From Ferrimonas balearica DSM 9799 (GTDB lineage: Bacteria > Pseudomonadota > Gammaproteobacteria > Enterobacterales > Shewanellaceae), in assembly GCF_000148645.1 (NCBI RefSeq), contig NC_014541.1, forward strand, positions 806,001-870,000: DNA of 64,000 bases, in the 5' to 3' direction. Position 1 is the stretch's first letter, and each line of letters starts with the position of its first letter. Of this stretch, positions 44,638-54,604 are shown one piece after another. The notes below the pieces were generated by a model that was given only the letters and a program-made list of their open reading frames with translations, did not search any database and was not told where the DNA came from. A program made the translations under genes and the position numbers.

Positions 44638-46194
44638 TTGAGTAAGAGATTGGTGCGCTCCGGGCTGGTAGTGAGCGCCATGACCCTGGTGTCCCGTGTA
44701 CTGGGACTGGTGCGGGATGTGGTGGTGGCCAACCTGATGGGGGCCGGCGCTGCTGCCGACGTCTTCTTCCTGGCCAATAAAATCCCCAACTTTCTGCGCC
44801 GACTGTTTGCCGAAGGGGCGTTTGCCCAGGCGTTTGTGCCGGTACTGACTGAGTACCAGCAGCAGCGGGAACCGAATGAAGTGCGGGAGCTGATTGCTAA
44901 GGTGAGCGGTACCCTCGGGGGCATCGTTACCCTGGTGACCCTGTTCGGGGTGGTGGCTTCACCGGTGCTGGCGGCGCTGTTTGGGACTGGCTGGTTCCTG
45001 GCCTGGCTGGGGGGGGAGCCCGAAGGCGCCAAGTTCCTGCTTGCGTCATTGATGTTGAAGATCACCTTTCCCTATCTGTGGTTCATCACTCTGACGGCGT
45101 TGGCCGGTGCCATCCTCAATACGCTGGGGCGGTTTGCCGTGGCGGCCTTTACCCCGGTGTTTCTTAACATCGCCATCATCGGCTGTGCCATCTGGTTGTC
45201 GCCAGAGCTGGAGCGACCGGAGTTGGGTCTGGCCTGGGGCGTGTTCCTTGGTGGTCTGATCCAGTTCCTGTTCCAGATCCCCTTCCTATATAAGGCCAAC
45301 ATGCTGGTTCGGCCTCAGTGGGGCTGGAGCCATCCGGGCGTTACCAAGATCCGCACCCTGATGATCCCGGCGATGTTTGGTGTGTCGGTCAGCCAGATCA
45401 ACCTGCTGTTTGATACTCTTATTGCCAGCTTCCTGATGACCGGTTCCATCAGCTGGCTTTATTACTCTGACCGCTTGCTGGAGTTTCCCCTTGGCTTATT
45501 CGGCATCGCCATTGCTACGGTGATCCTGCCGGCGCTGTCCAAAGATAAGGCCAACGATGACCCCACCCGCTTTACCCAGACGCTGGACTGGGGCGTGCGT
45601 TCGGTGCTGTTGGTGGGGATCCCGGCGATGTTGGGGCTGATGGTGTTGGCCCAGCCGATGCTGATGGTGCTGTTTATGCGCGGTGAGTTCTCCATCACCG
45701 ACACGCAGATGGCGTCCATGAGTTTGCTGGCTTACGCCTCGGGTCTGCTCAGCTTTATGCTGGTTAAGGTGCTGGCGCCCGGCTACTACGCCCGCCAGGA
45801 CACCAAGACACCGGTGCGCTACGGCATCATCGCGATGGTGGCCAATATGGGCTTCAACCTGGCGCTCGCCATCCCCTTCGGTTACGTCGGGCTGGCTCTG
45901 GCCACCTCCGCGTCGGCCACCCTGAACGCCTTGCTGCTCTACCGTGGCTTGCGCCAGCAGGGGGTGTATCAACTCAGTGGCCAGACGCTGGCGCAGATTG
46001 CCCGGATGGCCCTGGCCGGTGGCGTAATGGCAGCGATGTTGCTCTGGTTGTCACCGTCGGAAGCGGGCTGGCTGGCACTGAGCTTCAGTGAGCGGGTGAT
46101 GACCCTGTTCGGGCTGATTGGTCTGGGGGCGGTCAGTTACGGCGGGAGCCTGCTGTTGTTTGGCTTGCGTCCACGGCAGTTAAAGAGCCTGTGA
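44638..46194 (+). CDS. murJ: Lipid II flippase MurJ
   Basis: MurJ moves lipid II across the inner membrane for peptidoglycan synthesis. The 518-residue MOP-superfamily protein has about 14 hydrophobic helices. Typical segments: TLVSRVLGLVRDVVVANLMGAGAAADVFF, RRLFAEGAFAQAFVPVL, ILNTLGRFAVAAFTPVFLNI and VLAPGYYARQDTKTPV. It starts at TTG 44638; MSKRLVRSGLVVSAMTL is a good N-terminus and no better start is available. First gene of murJ-ribF-ileS-lspA-fkpB-ispH. Confidence 0.95.
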   Translation: MSKRLVRSGLVVSAMTLVSRVLGLVRDVVVANLMGAGAAADVFFLANKIPNFLRRLFAEGAFAQAFVPVLTEYQQQREPNEVRELIAKVSGTLGGIVTLVTLFGVVASPVLAALFGTGWFLAWLGGEPEGAKFLLASLMLKITFPYLWFITLTALAGAILNTLGRFAVAAFTPVFLNIAIIGCAIWLSPELERPELGLAWGVFLGGLIQFLFQIPFLYKANMLVRPQWGWSHPGVTKIRTLMIPAMFGVSVSQINLLFDTLIASFLMTGSISWLYYSDRLLEFPLGLFGIAIATVILPALSKDKANDDPTRFTQTLDWGVRSVLLVGIPAMLGLMVLAQPMLMVLFMRGEFSITDTQMASMSLLAYASGLLSFMLVKVLAPGYYARQDTKTPVRYGIIAMVANMGFNLALAIPFGYVGLALATSASATLNALLLYRGLRQQGVYQLSGQTLAQIARMALAGGVMAAMLLWLSPSEAGWLALSFSERVMTLFGLIGLGAVSYGGSLLLFGLRPRQLKSL

Positions 46195-46255
46195 TCTGGC
46201 CCCTCGGCTGGGGTATAATCCGGCGATTTTCGAAGCAAAGACAAGCAACAGGTTC

Positions 46256-47203
46256 ATGGAGTTAATTCGCGGGATCCACAACCTGGCCGATCGGCATCGC
46301 GACTGCGTGCTGACCATCGGCAATTTTGATGGGGTGCACCGGGGCCATGCTGCGGTGATCAACCGACTGGTGTCGCTGGCCCGACAGTACGGGGTACCGG
46401 CGACGGTGATGGTGTTTGAGCCCCAGCCCCAGGAGTATTTCCGTGGCGAGGCGGCCCCGGCGCGCCTCAATCTGTTGCGGGACAAACTGGACCGTCTGGC
46501 CGAGCTGGGCGTGGACCGGGTGCTGTGCGTCCGCTTTGACGCGCGCTTTGCCGGCTGGGAAGCGGAGGACTTTGTCCAGCAGTTGCTGGTGGATAAGCTG
46601 GCCATCCGTTACCTGGTGGTGGGCGATGATTTCTGCTTTGGCCGGGCGCGTCGTGGTAACTTTGCTTTTCTGCAGGCGGCAGGGGCCAAACATGGCTTTG
46701 CCGTGGAAGATACCGCCAGTTGCCGGTTGGGGCAGGAGCGGATCTCCTCTACCCTGATCCGTAATGCACTGGCCAGTGGTGAATTGGCGAGCGCTGAGCG
46801 GATGCTGGGCCATCCTTACCAGATAAGTGGCCGGGTGGCGCACGGCGATAAGCTTGGGCGCACCATCGGTTTTCCCACTGCCAATATTCTGCTGAAGCGC
46901 ACTGTGGTGCCGATCAGCGGTGTATTTGCCGTCAGGGTTCAAACCGAGGACGGCCAGTGGCACGATGGGGTCGCCAATGTGGGCCGTCGGCCCACGGTGT
47001 CCGGCCAGCAATGCCGACTGGAAGTCCACCTGTTTGATTTTAACGCTGACCTGTATGGTCAGCATCTGCATGTCCGGCTGCACAGCTGGCTGCGAGACGA
47101 ACACGCTTTCCCCTCTCTTGAGGCGCTGAAAGCCCAGATCCGACTGGATGCGGAGCGCGCTCAAACCGCCCTGCGTGTCCCGGAATATACTGAAAACCGA
47201 TGA
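46256..47203 (+). CDS. ribF: Bifunctional riboflavin kinase/FAD synthetase
   Basis: RibF makes FMN from riboflavin and FAD from FMN. The 315 residues split into an N-terminal adenylyltransferase (TIGNFDGVHRGHAAVINRL, VVGDDFCFGRARRGNF, ISSTLIRNAL) and a C-terminal kinase (HGDKLGRTIGFPTANI, GVANVGRRPTV). Length equals the E. coli enzyme. It is 61 bases after murJ and 14 before ileS. Confidence 0.97.
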   Translation: MELIRGIHNLADRHRDCVLTIGNFDGVHRGHAAVINRLVSLARQYGVPATVMVFEPQPQEYFRGEAAPARLNLLRDKLDRLAELGVDRVLCVRFDARFAGWEAEDFVQQLLVDKLAIRYLVVGDDFCFGRARRGNFAFLQAAGAKHGFAVEDTASCRLGQERISSTLIRNALASGELASAERMLGHPYQISGRVAHGDKLGRTIGFPTANILLKRTVVPISGVFAVRVQTEDGQWHDGVANVGRRPTVSGQQCRLEVHLFDFNADLYGQHLHVRLHSWLRDEHAFPSLEALKAQIRLDAERAQTALRVPEYTENR

Positions 47204-47217
47204 TGGTGTAAGGATCG

Positions 47218-50040
47218 ATGGTCGATTACAAAACTACGCTGAACCTTCCTGAGACCGATTTCCCGATGCGCGGCAACCTTGCCCAGCGGGAGCCGGAAAT
47301 GTTGAAACAGTGGAATGAGAAGGGGCTGTACAAGGCGATCCGTGCCAGCCGCCAGGGCGCCAAGCCCTTCATTCTGCACGATGGCCCTCCGTACGCGAAT
47401 GGCGACATTCACATCGGCCACTCGGTCAACAAGATCCTCAAGGACATCATCATTAAGGCCAAGACGCTGTCTGGCTTTGACGCGCCCTACATCCCGGGTT
47501 GGGATTGCCACGGCCTGCCGATCGAACTGAAGGTTGAGCAGAAAGTGGGCAAGCCGGGCCAGAAGGTGTCTGCCGCCGAATTCCGTCAGAAATGCCGCGA
47601 GTACGCCAAAACTCAGGTGGAAGGCCAGAAAGCCGACTTTATCCGCCTTGGTGTACTGGGTGAGTGGGATAAGCCCTACCTGACCATGGATTTTGGCACC
47701 GAAGCCAACATCATTCGCTCCCTGGCCAAGATCATCGACAACGGCCACCTGCACAAAGGTGCGAAGCCGGTGCACTGGTGTACCGATTGTGGTTCCGCCC
47801 TGGCGGAAGCCGAGGTGGAGTACGAGGACAAAACCTCTCCGGCCATCGACGTGCGCTTCAAGGCGGACGACGCCAAACTGGTGGCGGACAAGTTTGATTG
47901 CGCCGAAGGCCACCAGGGCCAGGGTCCGATCTCAACCGTGATCTGGACCACCACCCCGTGGACGCTGCCGGCCAACCGCGGCATCGCCGTACACCCGCAG
48001 GTGCAGTACGCGCTGGTGCAGGTGGAAGGCGACCAGCCTGAGCGCCTGATCCTGGCCGCTGATCTGGTGAAGTCCGTGATGGACCGCGCCGGCATCGAGC
48101 ACTTCCACAACCTGGGCTACTGCCTGGGTGCCGACCTTGAGCTGCAGCAGTTCCACCATCCGTTCTACGACATGATGGTACCGGTGGTACTGGGCGACCA
48201 CGTCACCACCGATTCCGGTACCGGTGCCGTGCACACCGCCCCTGGCCACGGTCAGGACGACTTCGTGGTGGGCAACAAGTACAACCTGGAAGTGGCTAAC
48301 CCGGTCGGCAATAACGGTGTCTACCTGCCGGATACTCCGCTGTTCGCGGGCAAGCACGTTTTCAAAGCTAACGACGACGTGATTGAGGTACTGAAGGAGA
48401 AGGGCGCGCTGCTGCACCATGAAGCCCTGCGTCACAGCTACCCGCATTGCTGGCGCCACAAGACCCCCATCATCTTCCGTGCCACCCCGCAGTGGTTTAT
48501 CTCCATGGATCAGGCTGGCCTGCGCAGCCGCTCCCAGCAGGAGATTGACCAGGTGCAGTGGATTCCGGATTGGGGTCAGGCCCGCATCCAGACCATGGTG
48601 GAGAACCGTCCGGACTGGTGTATCTCCCGTCAGCGCACCTGGGGTGTGCCGATCGCCCTGTTCGTCCACAACGAGACCCAGGCCCTGCACCCGCGCAGCG
48701 TTGAGCTGATGGAGCTGGTGGCCCAACGGGTGGAAGCCGAAGGCATCCAGGCCTGGTGGGATCTGGACGCAGCGGAACTGCTGGGCGACGAAGCCGAGCA
48801 CTACAGCAAGGTTCAGGACACCCTCGACGTGTGGTTTGACTCCGGTGTGACTCACCACTCCGTAGTCGACGCCCGTGAAGAGTTCCATGGTCACAGCCCG
48901 GATCTCTACCTGGAAGGTTCCGACCAGCACCGCGGCTGGTTTATGTCGTCACTGATCTCTTCCGTGGCGATGAAAGACGCGGCCCCCTACAAGCAGGTGC
49001 TGACCCACGGCTTCACCGTGGACGGCAAAGGCCGCAAGATGTCCAAGTCTCTGGGCAACGTGATGAGCCCGCAGCAGGTGGTCAACAAGCTGGGTGCCGA
49101 CATTCTGCGTCTGTGGGTGGCCTCTACCGATTACACCGGTGAGATGACCGTTTCCGACGAGATCCTCAAGCGTTCCGCGGACGCCTACCGTCGTATCCGT
49201 AACACCTCCCGCTTCCTGCTGGCTAACATGAGCGGCTTCAACCCCGCGACTGACATGGTAGCGCTGGAAGAGATGGTGGCGCTGGACCGCTGGATCGTGG
49301 CCCGTGCCCACGCCCTGCAGGAAGAGATCGTGGCGGCTTACGAGTCCTACAACTTCCACCAGGTCAGCCAGAAGCTGATGCACTTCTGCTCCATCGAGCT
49401 GGGCAGCTTCTACCTCGACATCATCAAAGACCGTCAGTACACCGCCAAGGGCGACAGCCTGGCGCGCCGCTCCTGTCAGAGCGCGTTGTACCTGATCACC
49501 GAAGCGATGGTGCGCTGGATGGCGCCGGTAATGAGCTTTACTGCCGACGAGATCTGGCAAGCCCTGCCGGGCGAGCGCGAGCCCTTCGTGTTTACCCAGG
49601 TATGGTTTGATGGCCTGGCGCCGATGGCAGAAGACGCTGCGGTCAGCAACGCCCAGTGGGACCAGCTGGTCGAGGTTCTGGCTGAGGTGAATAAACGTCT
49701 TGAGCAGGCTAAGTCCGAGGGCATCAAAAACCGCCTGGAAGCGGAAGTGACCCTGTACGCCGATGGTGAGCTGCTGGCGCTGCTGGAGAAACTGGGCGAC
49801 GAACTGCGCTTCGTTCTGATCACCTCCGAAGCCCGGGTGCGTCCGCTGGCGGAAGCTGGCGATGCCGCAGACACCGCCATCGAAGGCGTTAAGCTGGCTC
49901 TGACCAAAACCGAGGCGGCCAAGTGTGAACGCTGCTGGCACCACCGTGCTGAAGTGGGCACCATCGACGCCCACCCGACCCTGTGTGGTCGCTGTGTGAG
50001 CAACGTAGACGGCGAAGGAGAGCAGCGTCAGTATGCTTAA
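47218..50040 (+). CDS. ileS: Isoleucyl-tRNA synthetase
   Basis: A 940-residue class I synthetase that charges tRNA-Ile. HIGH is at 65-68, KMSKS at 607-611, the editing (CP1) domain lies between ([24 protein letters not shown]), and a C-terminal zinc finger has [12 protein letters not shown] and CGRCV. Length matches E. coli IleS (938). Its stop overlaps the lspA start by 8 bases. Confidence 0.98.
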   Translation: MVDYKTTLNLPETDFPMRGNLAQREPEMLKQWNEKGLYKAIRASRQGAKPFILHDGPPYANGDIHIGHSVNKILKDIIIKAKTLSGFDAPYIPGWDCHGLPIELKVEQKVGKPGQKVSAAEFRQKCREYAKTQVEGQKADFIRLGVLGEWDKPYLTMDFGTEANIIRSLAKIIDNGHLHKGAKPVHWCTDCGSALAEAEVEYEDKTSPAIDVRFKADDAKLVADKFDCAEGHQGQGPISTVIWTTTPWTLPANRGIAVHPQVQYALVQVEGDQPERLILAADLVKSVMDRAGIEHFHNLGYCLGADLELQQFHHPFYDMMVPVVLGDHVTTDSGTGAVHTAPGHGQDDFVVGNKYNLEVANPVGNNGVYLPDTPLFAGKHVFKANDDVIEVLKEKGALLHHEALRHSYPHCWRHKTPIIFRATPQWFISMDQAGLRSRSQQEIDQVQWIPDWGQARIQTMVENRPDWCISRQRTWGVPIALFVHNETQALHPRSVELMELVAQRVEAEGIQAWWDLDAAELLGDEAEHYSKVQDTLDVWFDSGVTHHSVVDAREEFHGHSPDLYLEGSDQHRGWFMSSLISSVAMKDAAPYKQVLTHGFTVDGKGRKMSKSLGNVMSPQQVVNKLGADILRLWVASTDYTGEMTVSDEILKRSADAYRRIRNTSRFLLANMSGFNPATDMVALEEMVALDRWIVARAHALQEEIVAAYESYNFHQVSQKLMHFCSIELGSFYLDIIKDRQYTAKGDSLARRSCQSALYLITEAMVRWMAPVMSFTADEIWQALPGEREPFVFTQVWFDGLAPMAEDAAVSNAQWDQLVEVLAEVNKRLEQAKSEGIKNRLEAEVTLYADGELLALLEKLGDELRFVLITSEARVRPLAEAGDAADTAIEGVKLALTKTEAAKCERCWHHRAEVGTIDAHPTLCGRCVSNVDGEGEQRQYA

Positions 50041-50557
50041 AGAACTGTGGGCCAAGCGGCCGCAATCGTGGCAGGCGTCCGGATGTAAGTGGGTGTGGGT
50101 CGCCGTGGTGGCTCTGGTGATCGATCAGGTCACCAAGATCTGGGCCAGCACCAGCCTGACCTACATGGATCCGGTGCCGCTGATGCCCTACCTCAACCTC
50201 TTCTACGTGCATAACGAAGGGGCCGCGTTCAGCTTCCTGGCCAACGCCGGGGGCTGGCAGCGTTGGGGCTTTGCGGTGTTCGCCCTCGCGGTTTCCGCTG
50301 GCCTGCTGTTTATGCTTCGCACTCAGAGTGCGGGGCTGAAGCGACTGAATCTGTCTTACGCCCTGATCCTGGGCGGTGCCATCGGCAACCTGATCGACCG
50401 GGTGCTGTACGGCTACGTGATCGACTTTATCGACTTCTACGTCGGTAACTGGCACTGGCCGGCGTTCAATATCGCCGACAGCGCCATCTGTGTGGGGGCG
50501 GGCCTGATGATTCTGGACGCCTTCCTGCAGCCGAAACACACGGAGGAGGCCAAATGA
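50033..50557 (+). CDS. lspA: Lipoprotein signal peptidase (signal peptidase II)
   Basis: LspA cleaves prolipoprotein signal peptides in the inner membrane. The 174-residue protein has four hydrophobic segments and the catalytic-Asp regions [23 protein letters not shown] and [15 protein letters not shown]. It overlaps ileS and ends 4 bases into fkpB, so the three are translationally linked. The Ig-repeat lipoprotein upstream would be a substrate of this enzyme. Confidence 0.97.
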   Translation: MLKELWAKRPQSWQASGCKWVWVAVVALVIDQVTKIWASTSLTYMDPVPLMPYLNLFYVHNEGAAFSFLANAGGWQRWGFAVFALAVSAGLLFMLRTQSAGLKRLNLSYALILGGAIGNLIDRVLYGYVIDFIDFYVGNWHWPAFNIADSAICVGAGLMILDAFLQPKHTEEAK

Positions 50558-51003
50558 GCCAAGTGGTAGTGGGCCCTGGCGCCCAGGTATTTATGCATTT
50601 CACCGTTGAGCTGCCGGATGGCAGCGTGGCGGACAGCACCCGTGCGCATGGCAAACCGGCGCGCCTGACCCTGGGCGACGGCAGCCTGAGCCCGGGTATG
50701 GAAGCGGAACTGATGGGTCTGAGCAAGGGCGATAAAAAGCGCTTTTCTCTGGCCCCGGAGCACGCCTTTGGCCACGCCAACCCGGACAACATCCAACATC
50801 TGGATCGCAGCCAGTTTGCGGCTGATGCGGATCTCTCTGAAGGCACCATCATGGCCTTCACTGCGGCCGATGGTAACCAGTACCCGGGCGTGATTCGGGC
50901 AGTGGAAGGTGACTCTGTCACCGTGGATTTCAATCATCCGCTCGCCGGTCAAACCGTGCTGTTCGATGTTGAGATCCTCGACATCGTGTCCAAGGAGGCG
51001 TGA
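50554..51003 (+). CDS. fkpB: FKBP-type peptidyl-prolyl isomerase FkpB (SlpA)
   Basis: A 149-residue SlyD-like isomerase without the metal-binding tail. It has [39 protein letters not shown] and [17 protein letters not shown]. It overlaps both lspA and ispH (TGATG), the usual gammaproteobacterial order. Confidence 0.95.
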   Translation: MSQVVVGPGAQVFMHFTVELPDGSVADSTRAHGKPARLTLGDGSLSPGMEAELMGLSKGDKKRFSLAPEHAFGHANPDNIQHLDRSQFAADADLSEGTIMAFTAADGNQYPGVIRAVEGDSVTVDFNHPLAGQTVLFDVEILDIVSKEA

Positions 51004-51932
51004 TGAAAGTCCTGCTGGCTAACCCGCGCGGCTTCTGCGCCGGCGTGGACCGCGCCATCAGCATCGTTGAGCGTGCGCTGGAACTGTTCGAAAAGCCGAT
51101 CTACGTTCGTCATGAAGTGGTGCACAACCGCTACGTGGTGGATGGCCTGCGCCAACGGGGTGCGGTGTTTGTGGATGAGCTGCACGAAGTGCCGGATAAC
51201 GCCATCGTGATCTTCAGTGCTCACGGGGTGTCCCAGCAGGTACGGGAAGAGGCCAAAGATCGCGGCCTTAAGGTATTTGACGCCACCTGTCCGCTGGTGA
51301 CTAAGGTGCACATGCAGGTCACGCGCGCCAGTCGCAAGGGCATCGAGTGTGTTCTGATTGGCCACGCCGGTCACCCTGAGGTGGAGGGCACCATGGGGCA
51401 GTACGACAATGCCGATGGCGGCATCTACCTGGTGGAGTCGCCCGAGGATGTGGCGGCGATGCAGGTTAAGGATGAGCGTAACCTGACCTTTGTTACTCAG
51501 ACCACCCTGTCGATGGACGATACCGCCGAAGTGATCGATGCGCTCAAGCGTCGCTTCCCGGAAGTGGAGGGGCCGCGTAAGGATGACATCTGTTACGCCA
51601 CCCAGAACCGACAGGATGCGGTGCGTGAACTGGCACTGCAGTGTGATCGGGTGCTGGTGGTGGGGTCGAAAAACTCCTCCAACTCCAACCGTCTGCGCGA
51701 GTTGGCTCAGAAGTCCGGTACGCCGGCCTACCTGATTGACGGTGCTGAGGACATTCAGCCGGAGTGGCTGGAAGGCGCAGCCCGAATCGGGGTCACCGCG
51801 GGGGCATCCGCTCCTGAGGTGTTGGTTCAGGGGGTGATTGATGCCCTGAAACAGCAGGGCGCCGAAGCGGTGGAAGAGGCCAGTGGCCGGGAAGAGAATG
51901 TGGTGTTCCACGTTCCGGCTGAATTGCGCTAA
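51003..51932 (+). CDS. ispH: 4-hydroxy-3-methylbut-2-enyl diphosphate reductase
   Basis: IspH makes IPP and DMAPP in the last step of the MEP isoprenoid pathway, using a 4Fe-4S cluster. The 309 residues keep the three cluster cysteines: Cys12 (RGFCAGVDR), Cys96 (DATCPLVTK) and Cys197 ([10 protein letters not shown]), and the HEVVHN and [11 protein letters not shown] sites. ATG 51003 follows AAGGAGG; a GTG at 51000 is too near. A strong terminator follows. Confidence 0.98.
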   Translation: MKVLLANPRGFCAGVDRAISIVERALELFEKPIYVRHEVVHNRYVVDGLRQRGAVFVDELHEVPDNAIVIFSAHGVSQQVREEAKDRGLKVFDATCPLVTKVHMQVTRASRKGIECVLIGHAGHPEVEGTMGQYDNADGGIYLVESPEDVAAMQVKDERNLTFVTQTTLSMDDTAEVIDALKRRFPEVEGPRKDDICYATQNRQDAVRELALQCDRVLVVGSKNSSNSNRLRELAQKSGTPAYLIDGAEDIQPEWLEGAARIGVTAGASAPEVLVQGVIDALKQQGAEAVEEASGREENVVFHVPAELR

Positions 51933-51952
51933 CCGCTCTCCTGTCTTGTCTG

Positions 51953-51982
51953 AAACGCCGCCCTCGAGGGCGGCGTTTTTTT
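51953..51982. terminator. Terminator after ispH
   Basis: AACGCCGCCCTC/GAGGGCGGCGTT, a 12-bp perfect palindromic stem with a T7 run. It also faces the convergent fimT gene. Confidence 0.9.
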
Positions 51983-51986
51983 ATGT

Positions 51987-52499
51987 TCAGTCGCAGTCTT
52001 CGGTATCGCTGTTGTAGCGGATCTGACCGGTATTGCTGATGCTGAGCTTGAGGCTGTACTCGCTGGTGGGACTGGCGGGGCAGTAGATCATCGAACCGCT
52101 ATGGGCGGAGAAACCGTCGGCGCTGAAACGCACCTGATTCAGGGAGCTGCTGATCTTAAGGTGGTCTTGGTCATCGATGCCCTGGCGCTGCTGAAGGCGT
52201 TCTTCACCCGCATCCAGGGCATTATCTGCGTCGGTGTCGACAAAGATGTCGTAGCCCAGGTTCCACTGGCCGTCGCAGGCGTTTTCGGCATCAAGATGGC
52301 AGACCGTCACACTGGTCTGGTAGGCCGCCGCCATCTGGCGGGCGTAATTCAGGTCGGTATACCAGGTCGCGACCGCATCCTGAGCGCGGCTGCGGTTACT
52401 CAAGTCGGTCAGGGCAGGAACGCCGATCCCCAGCAGAATGGCGGCAATGACCAGTGCCACCATCAGTTCCACCAAAGTTAATCCTCTATTACGGCGCAT
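51987..52499 (-). CDS. fimT: Type IV pilus minor pilin FimT/FimU (GspH family)
   Basis: A 170-residue pseudopilin. The prepilin signal is short and basic (MRRNRG) with cleavage before L in G|LTLVELMVALVIAAILL, then an N-terminal helix and a beta-rich GspH-like domain with four Cys. Minor pilins prime type IV pilus assembly. It is on the opposite strand to pilV-W-X-Y1-E, divergent across about 139 bases; in Pseudomonas the equivalent genes run the same way. Confidence 0.88.
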   Translation of the reverse strand: MRRNRGLTLVELMVALVIAAILLGIGVPALTDLSNRSRAQDAVATWYTDLNYARQMAAAYQTSVTVCHLDAENACDGQWNLGYDIFVDTDADNALDAGEERLQQRQGIDDQDHLKISSSLNQVRFSADGFSAHSGSMIYCPASPTSEYSLKLSISNTGQIRYNSDTEDCD

Positions 52500-52638
52500 T
52501 ATGACTTCACTCCGTTGTGGTTGCCCAAACTGTCCATAGTGATTTGTAATATTATATATTTGTCGGTTGAAATGTTATCATGGCGTGTCATTTTTGGCCG
52601 TTGGGCCAAAGCCGCCAGTGAGCAGGGATGCAACACAG

Positions 52639-53190
52639 ATGCGACGTCAGCAAGGGATTACACTTATTGAAGTGCTGGTTGCTGCGGTGGTGATCACCGT
52701 CGGCCTGCTGGGTGTATTTCAATTACATCTGACCGCCAAGCGCGGCAGCTTTGAGTCATACAACTATACCCAGGCCCTATCGCTGGCCAGCGACGTGATT
52801 GAACGCATCCGCGTTAACCCCTCCCGTCTCGCCAACTACGCCGCCATCAATTACGGCAGTGGCAGCTACACCCTGCCATCGACCCCCTGCCACGAGAGTG
52901 GTGGTGCCATCAATCGCTGCACCCCGGATCAAATGCTGCTGTGGGATCAGTATCTCTGGGATCAGCAGTTACTTGGAACTGATGAGCGAATTGGGGAGCG
53001 AAACCTTGGCAGCCCCGCCAATATGACCGGCTGCATCTATGTCTCCGGCAACGATGTTGAAGTCGTGGTGAGCTGGCGCGGGATGAACGCCACCCGTGAT
53101 GGCGCCGGTGAGGACAGCAGTAACTGCGGTAGCGCCGATAACCACCGCCGTATGGTGCGGGTCGAAACCGTTATCGTGGAGGGGGTATGA
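52639..53190 (+). CDS. pilV: Type IV pilus minor pilin PilV
   Basis: A 183-residue minor pilin. ATG 52639 gives the class III signal MRRQQG|ITLIEVLVAAVVITVGLLG; upstream in-frame residues do not fit a prepilin. The body has several Cys (CHESGG, NRCTPDQ, CIYVSGN). First gene of the plus-strand cluster; its stop overlaps pilW by ATGA. Confidence 0.88.
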   Translation: MRRQQGITLIEVLVAAVVITVGLLGVFQLHLTAKRGSFESYNYTQALSLASDVIERIRVNPSRLANYAAINYGSGSYTLPSTPCHESGGAINRCTPDQMLLWDQYLWDQQLLGTDERIGERNLGSPANMTGCIYVSGNDVEVVVSWRGMNATRDGAGEDSSNCGSADNHRRMVRVETVIVEGV

Positions 53191-54161
53191 ATCAGCAACG
53201 TGGCTTGACCCTGCCGGAGCTGATGGTGGCGATGGTGATCGGTCTTTTTATCACCGGTGCCAGTCTGTCGGTGTTTGTGATGTCCTCGTCCAGTGTTCAG
53301 TCTACCGGCCAGTACAACCAGTTGCAGGAGAGTGCTCGTCTGGCGCTACGCCTGCTGGAAGAGGACATTGCCCAGGCCGGATTCTTCGCGGATCTGACCG
53401 GGGTTGACCTGATTGGCGGCGCCAACGTCACCGTGCCCGGTAGTATCGTGGGTACCGATTGCGTCGGTGATGGCCTTAACAACGGCACCTTCCCCAATGG
53501 CATGGGCCACTTCCGCACACTGTGGGCCTTTACCAAGGGCAGCGGCGGCAGCCTCACCTGCGAAAACGGGGCCCTGAGTGGCTCCGACGTGATTCAGATT
53601 AAACGCCTGGTGGGACCGGAGGTGGTGGGCAGCACCGCCAGCGGGCGCTACTACATGACGCTGAACGTCAATGAGGGCCAGTTTTTTGATGGGGCCGGCA
53701 CCGCCCCCACCCTGACCAGCGGACGGGTTTACCAGTATCAGCACCGTGTCTACTACGTACGTAATAACGTCGGGGGCATTCCATCGTTGTACCGCCATAC
53801 CCTGTCGACCGCCGATATGCTGGCAGGCCCTCAATCCTTGGTTGAAGGCATCGAGTCGATGCAGTTCGAGTTCGGGGTCGACTTTGATGAGGACAGCACG
53901 GTGGACAGCTACCTGACCTCCTCGCAGGTGACGGATGACATCTGGGACAGCCGCAATGATGTGCGCATTCTGGCGGTTCGGGTTCACCTGTTGCTGCGGG
54001 CTCTTGAGTCGGACAGCAGCTATGACACCGGTGACACCGTGCAGTACCGCATGCCCAACGGCACCATCCGTGCCGGGGACGATGGGTTTCGTCGCAAGCG
54101 GGTGTCCACCACCATCATGTTGAATAACCCGCTGCTGATCAGCCACCGGAGCGCAGAATGA
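53187..54161 (+). CDS. pilW: Type IV pilus minor pilin PilW
   Basis: A 324-residue minor pilin starting MNQQRG|LTLPELMVAMVIGLFIT. Pro replaces Val before the Glu+5-like position (LTLPELM), as is common in PilW. The middle has LRLLEEDIAQAGFFADL and the C-terminal VRVHLLLRALES. It overlaps pilV and pilX by ATGA junctions. Confidence 0.88.
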   Translation: MNQQRGLTLPELMVAMVIGLFITGASLSVFVMSSSSVQSTGQYNQLQESARLALRLLEEDIAQAGFFADLTGVDLIGGANVTVPGSIVGTDCVGDGLNNGTFPNGMGHFRTLWAFTKGSGGSLTCENGALSGSDVIQIKRLVGPEVVGSTASGRYYMTLNVNEGQFFDGAGTAPTLTSGRVYQYQHRVYYVRNNVGGIPSLYRHTLSTADMLAGPQSLVEGIESMQFEFGVDFDEDSTVDSYLTSSQVTDDIWDSRNDVRILAVRVHLLLRALESDSSYDTGDTVQYRMPNGTIRAGDDGFRRKRVSTTIMLNNPLLISHRSAE

Positions 54162-54604
54162 ACCGACAACAGGGCATGGTGCTGGTGGTCAGCATCCTGA
54201 TACTGCTGGTGTTGACCCTTATCGCGGCAGGATTGGCCAGTCGGGCCACGATGACCACCCAGATGGCATCGGCGTCCAATGCCCGGGGCACCGCACTGCA
54301 CCTGGCCAATGGTGCGCAGGCCGGCTATGTCGAACAGCAACGGTTGGCTCGGGGAGCCAGTTTGCTGATCACCAATAACGGGGTTAATACCACCGTTGAC
54401 GCGGGCACCGGTGCCAACAACCAGCTCACTTTTCGGATTGAAACCCAATGTCGTCGTTCTCGCACCGCCACCGCATCCAGTGTGATGGCGTGCCGTCAGA
54501 ATGAATTGGAAAGTACGGTTAATTTTGGCAAGAACCAGCGCGGCCAACTGTCGGTTGTGGCAGGGGTTGAGCAGCCGGTTCTCTACAGTTCGGGGGGATT
54601 GTAA
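54158..54604 (+). CDS. pilX: Type IV pilus minor pilin PilX (copy 1)
   Basis: A 148-residue PilX-type protein with N-terminus MNRQQGMVLVVSILILLVLTLIAAG; like other PilX proteins it has G|MVLVVS in place of the usual TLIE. TTQMASASNARGTALHLANGA is the conserved helix. By eye it is about 80% identical to a second copy at 61730. It is coupled to pilY1 by TAATG. Confidence 0.87.
   Translation: MNRQQGMVLVVSILILLVLTLIAAGLASRATMTTQMASASNARGTALHLANGAQAGYVEQQRLARGASLLITNNGVNTTVDAGTGANNQLTFRIETQCRRSRTATASSVMACRQNELESTVNFGKNQRGQLSVVAGVEQPVLYSSGGL

Noticed and set aside
45009-45016. G8 run in murJ (and G8 in yaaA at about 36236-36243) as phase-variable tracts
   Set aside because: Both reading frames are intact and the genes are housekeeping; runs of eight are expected by chance at this GC.
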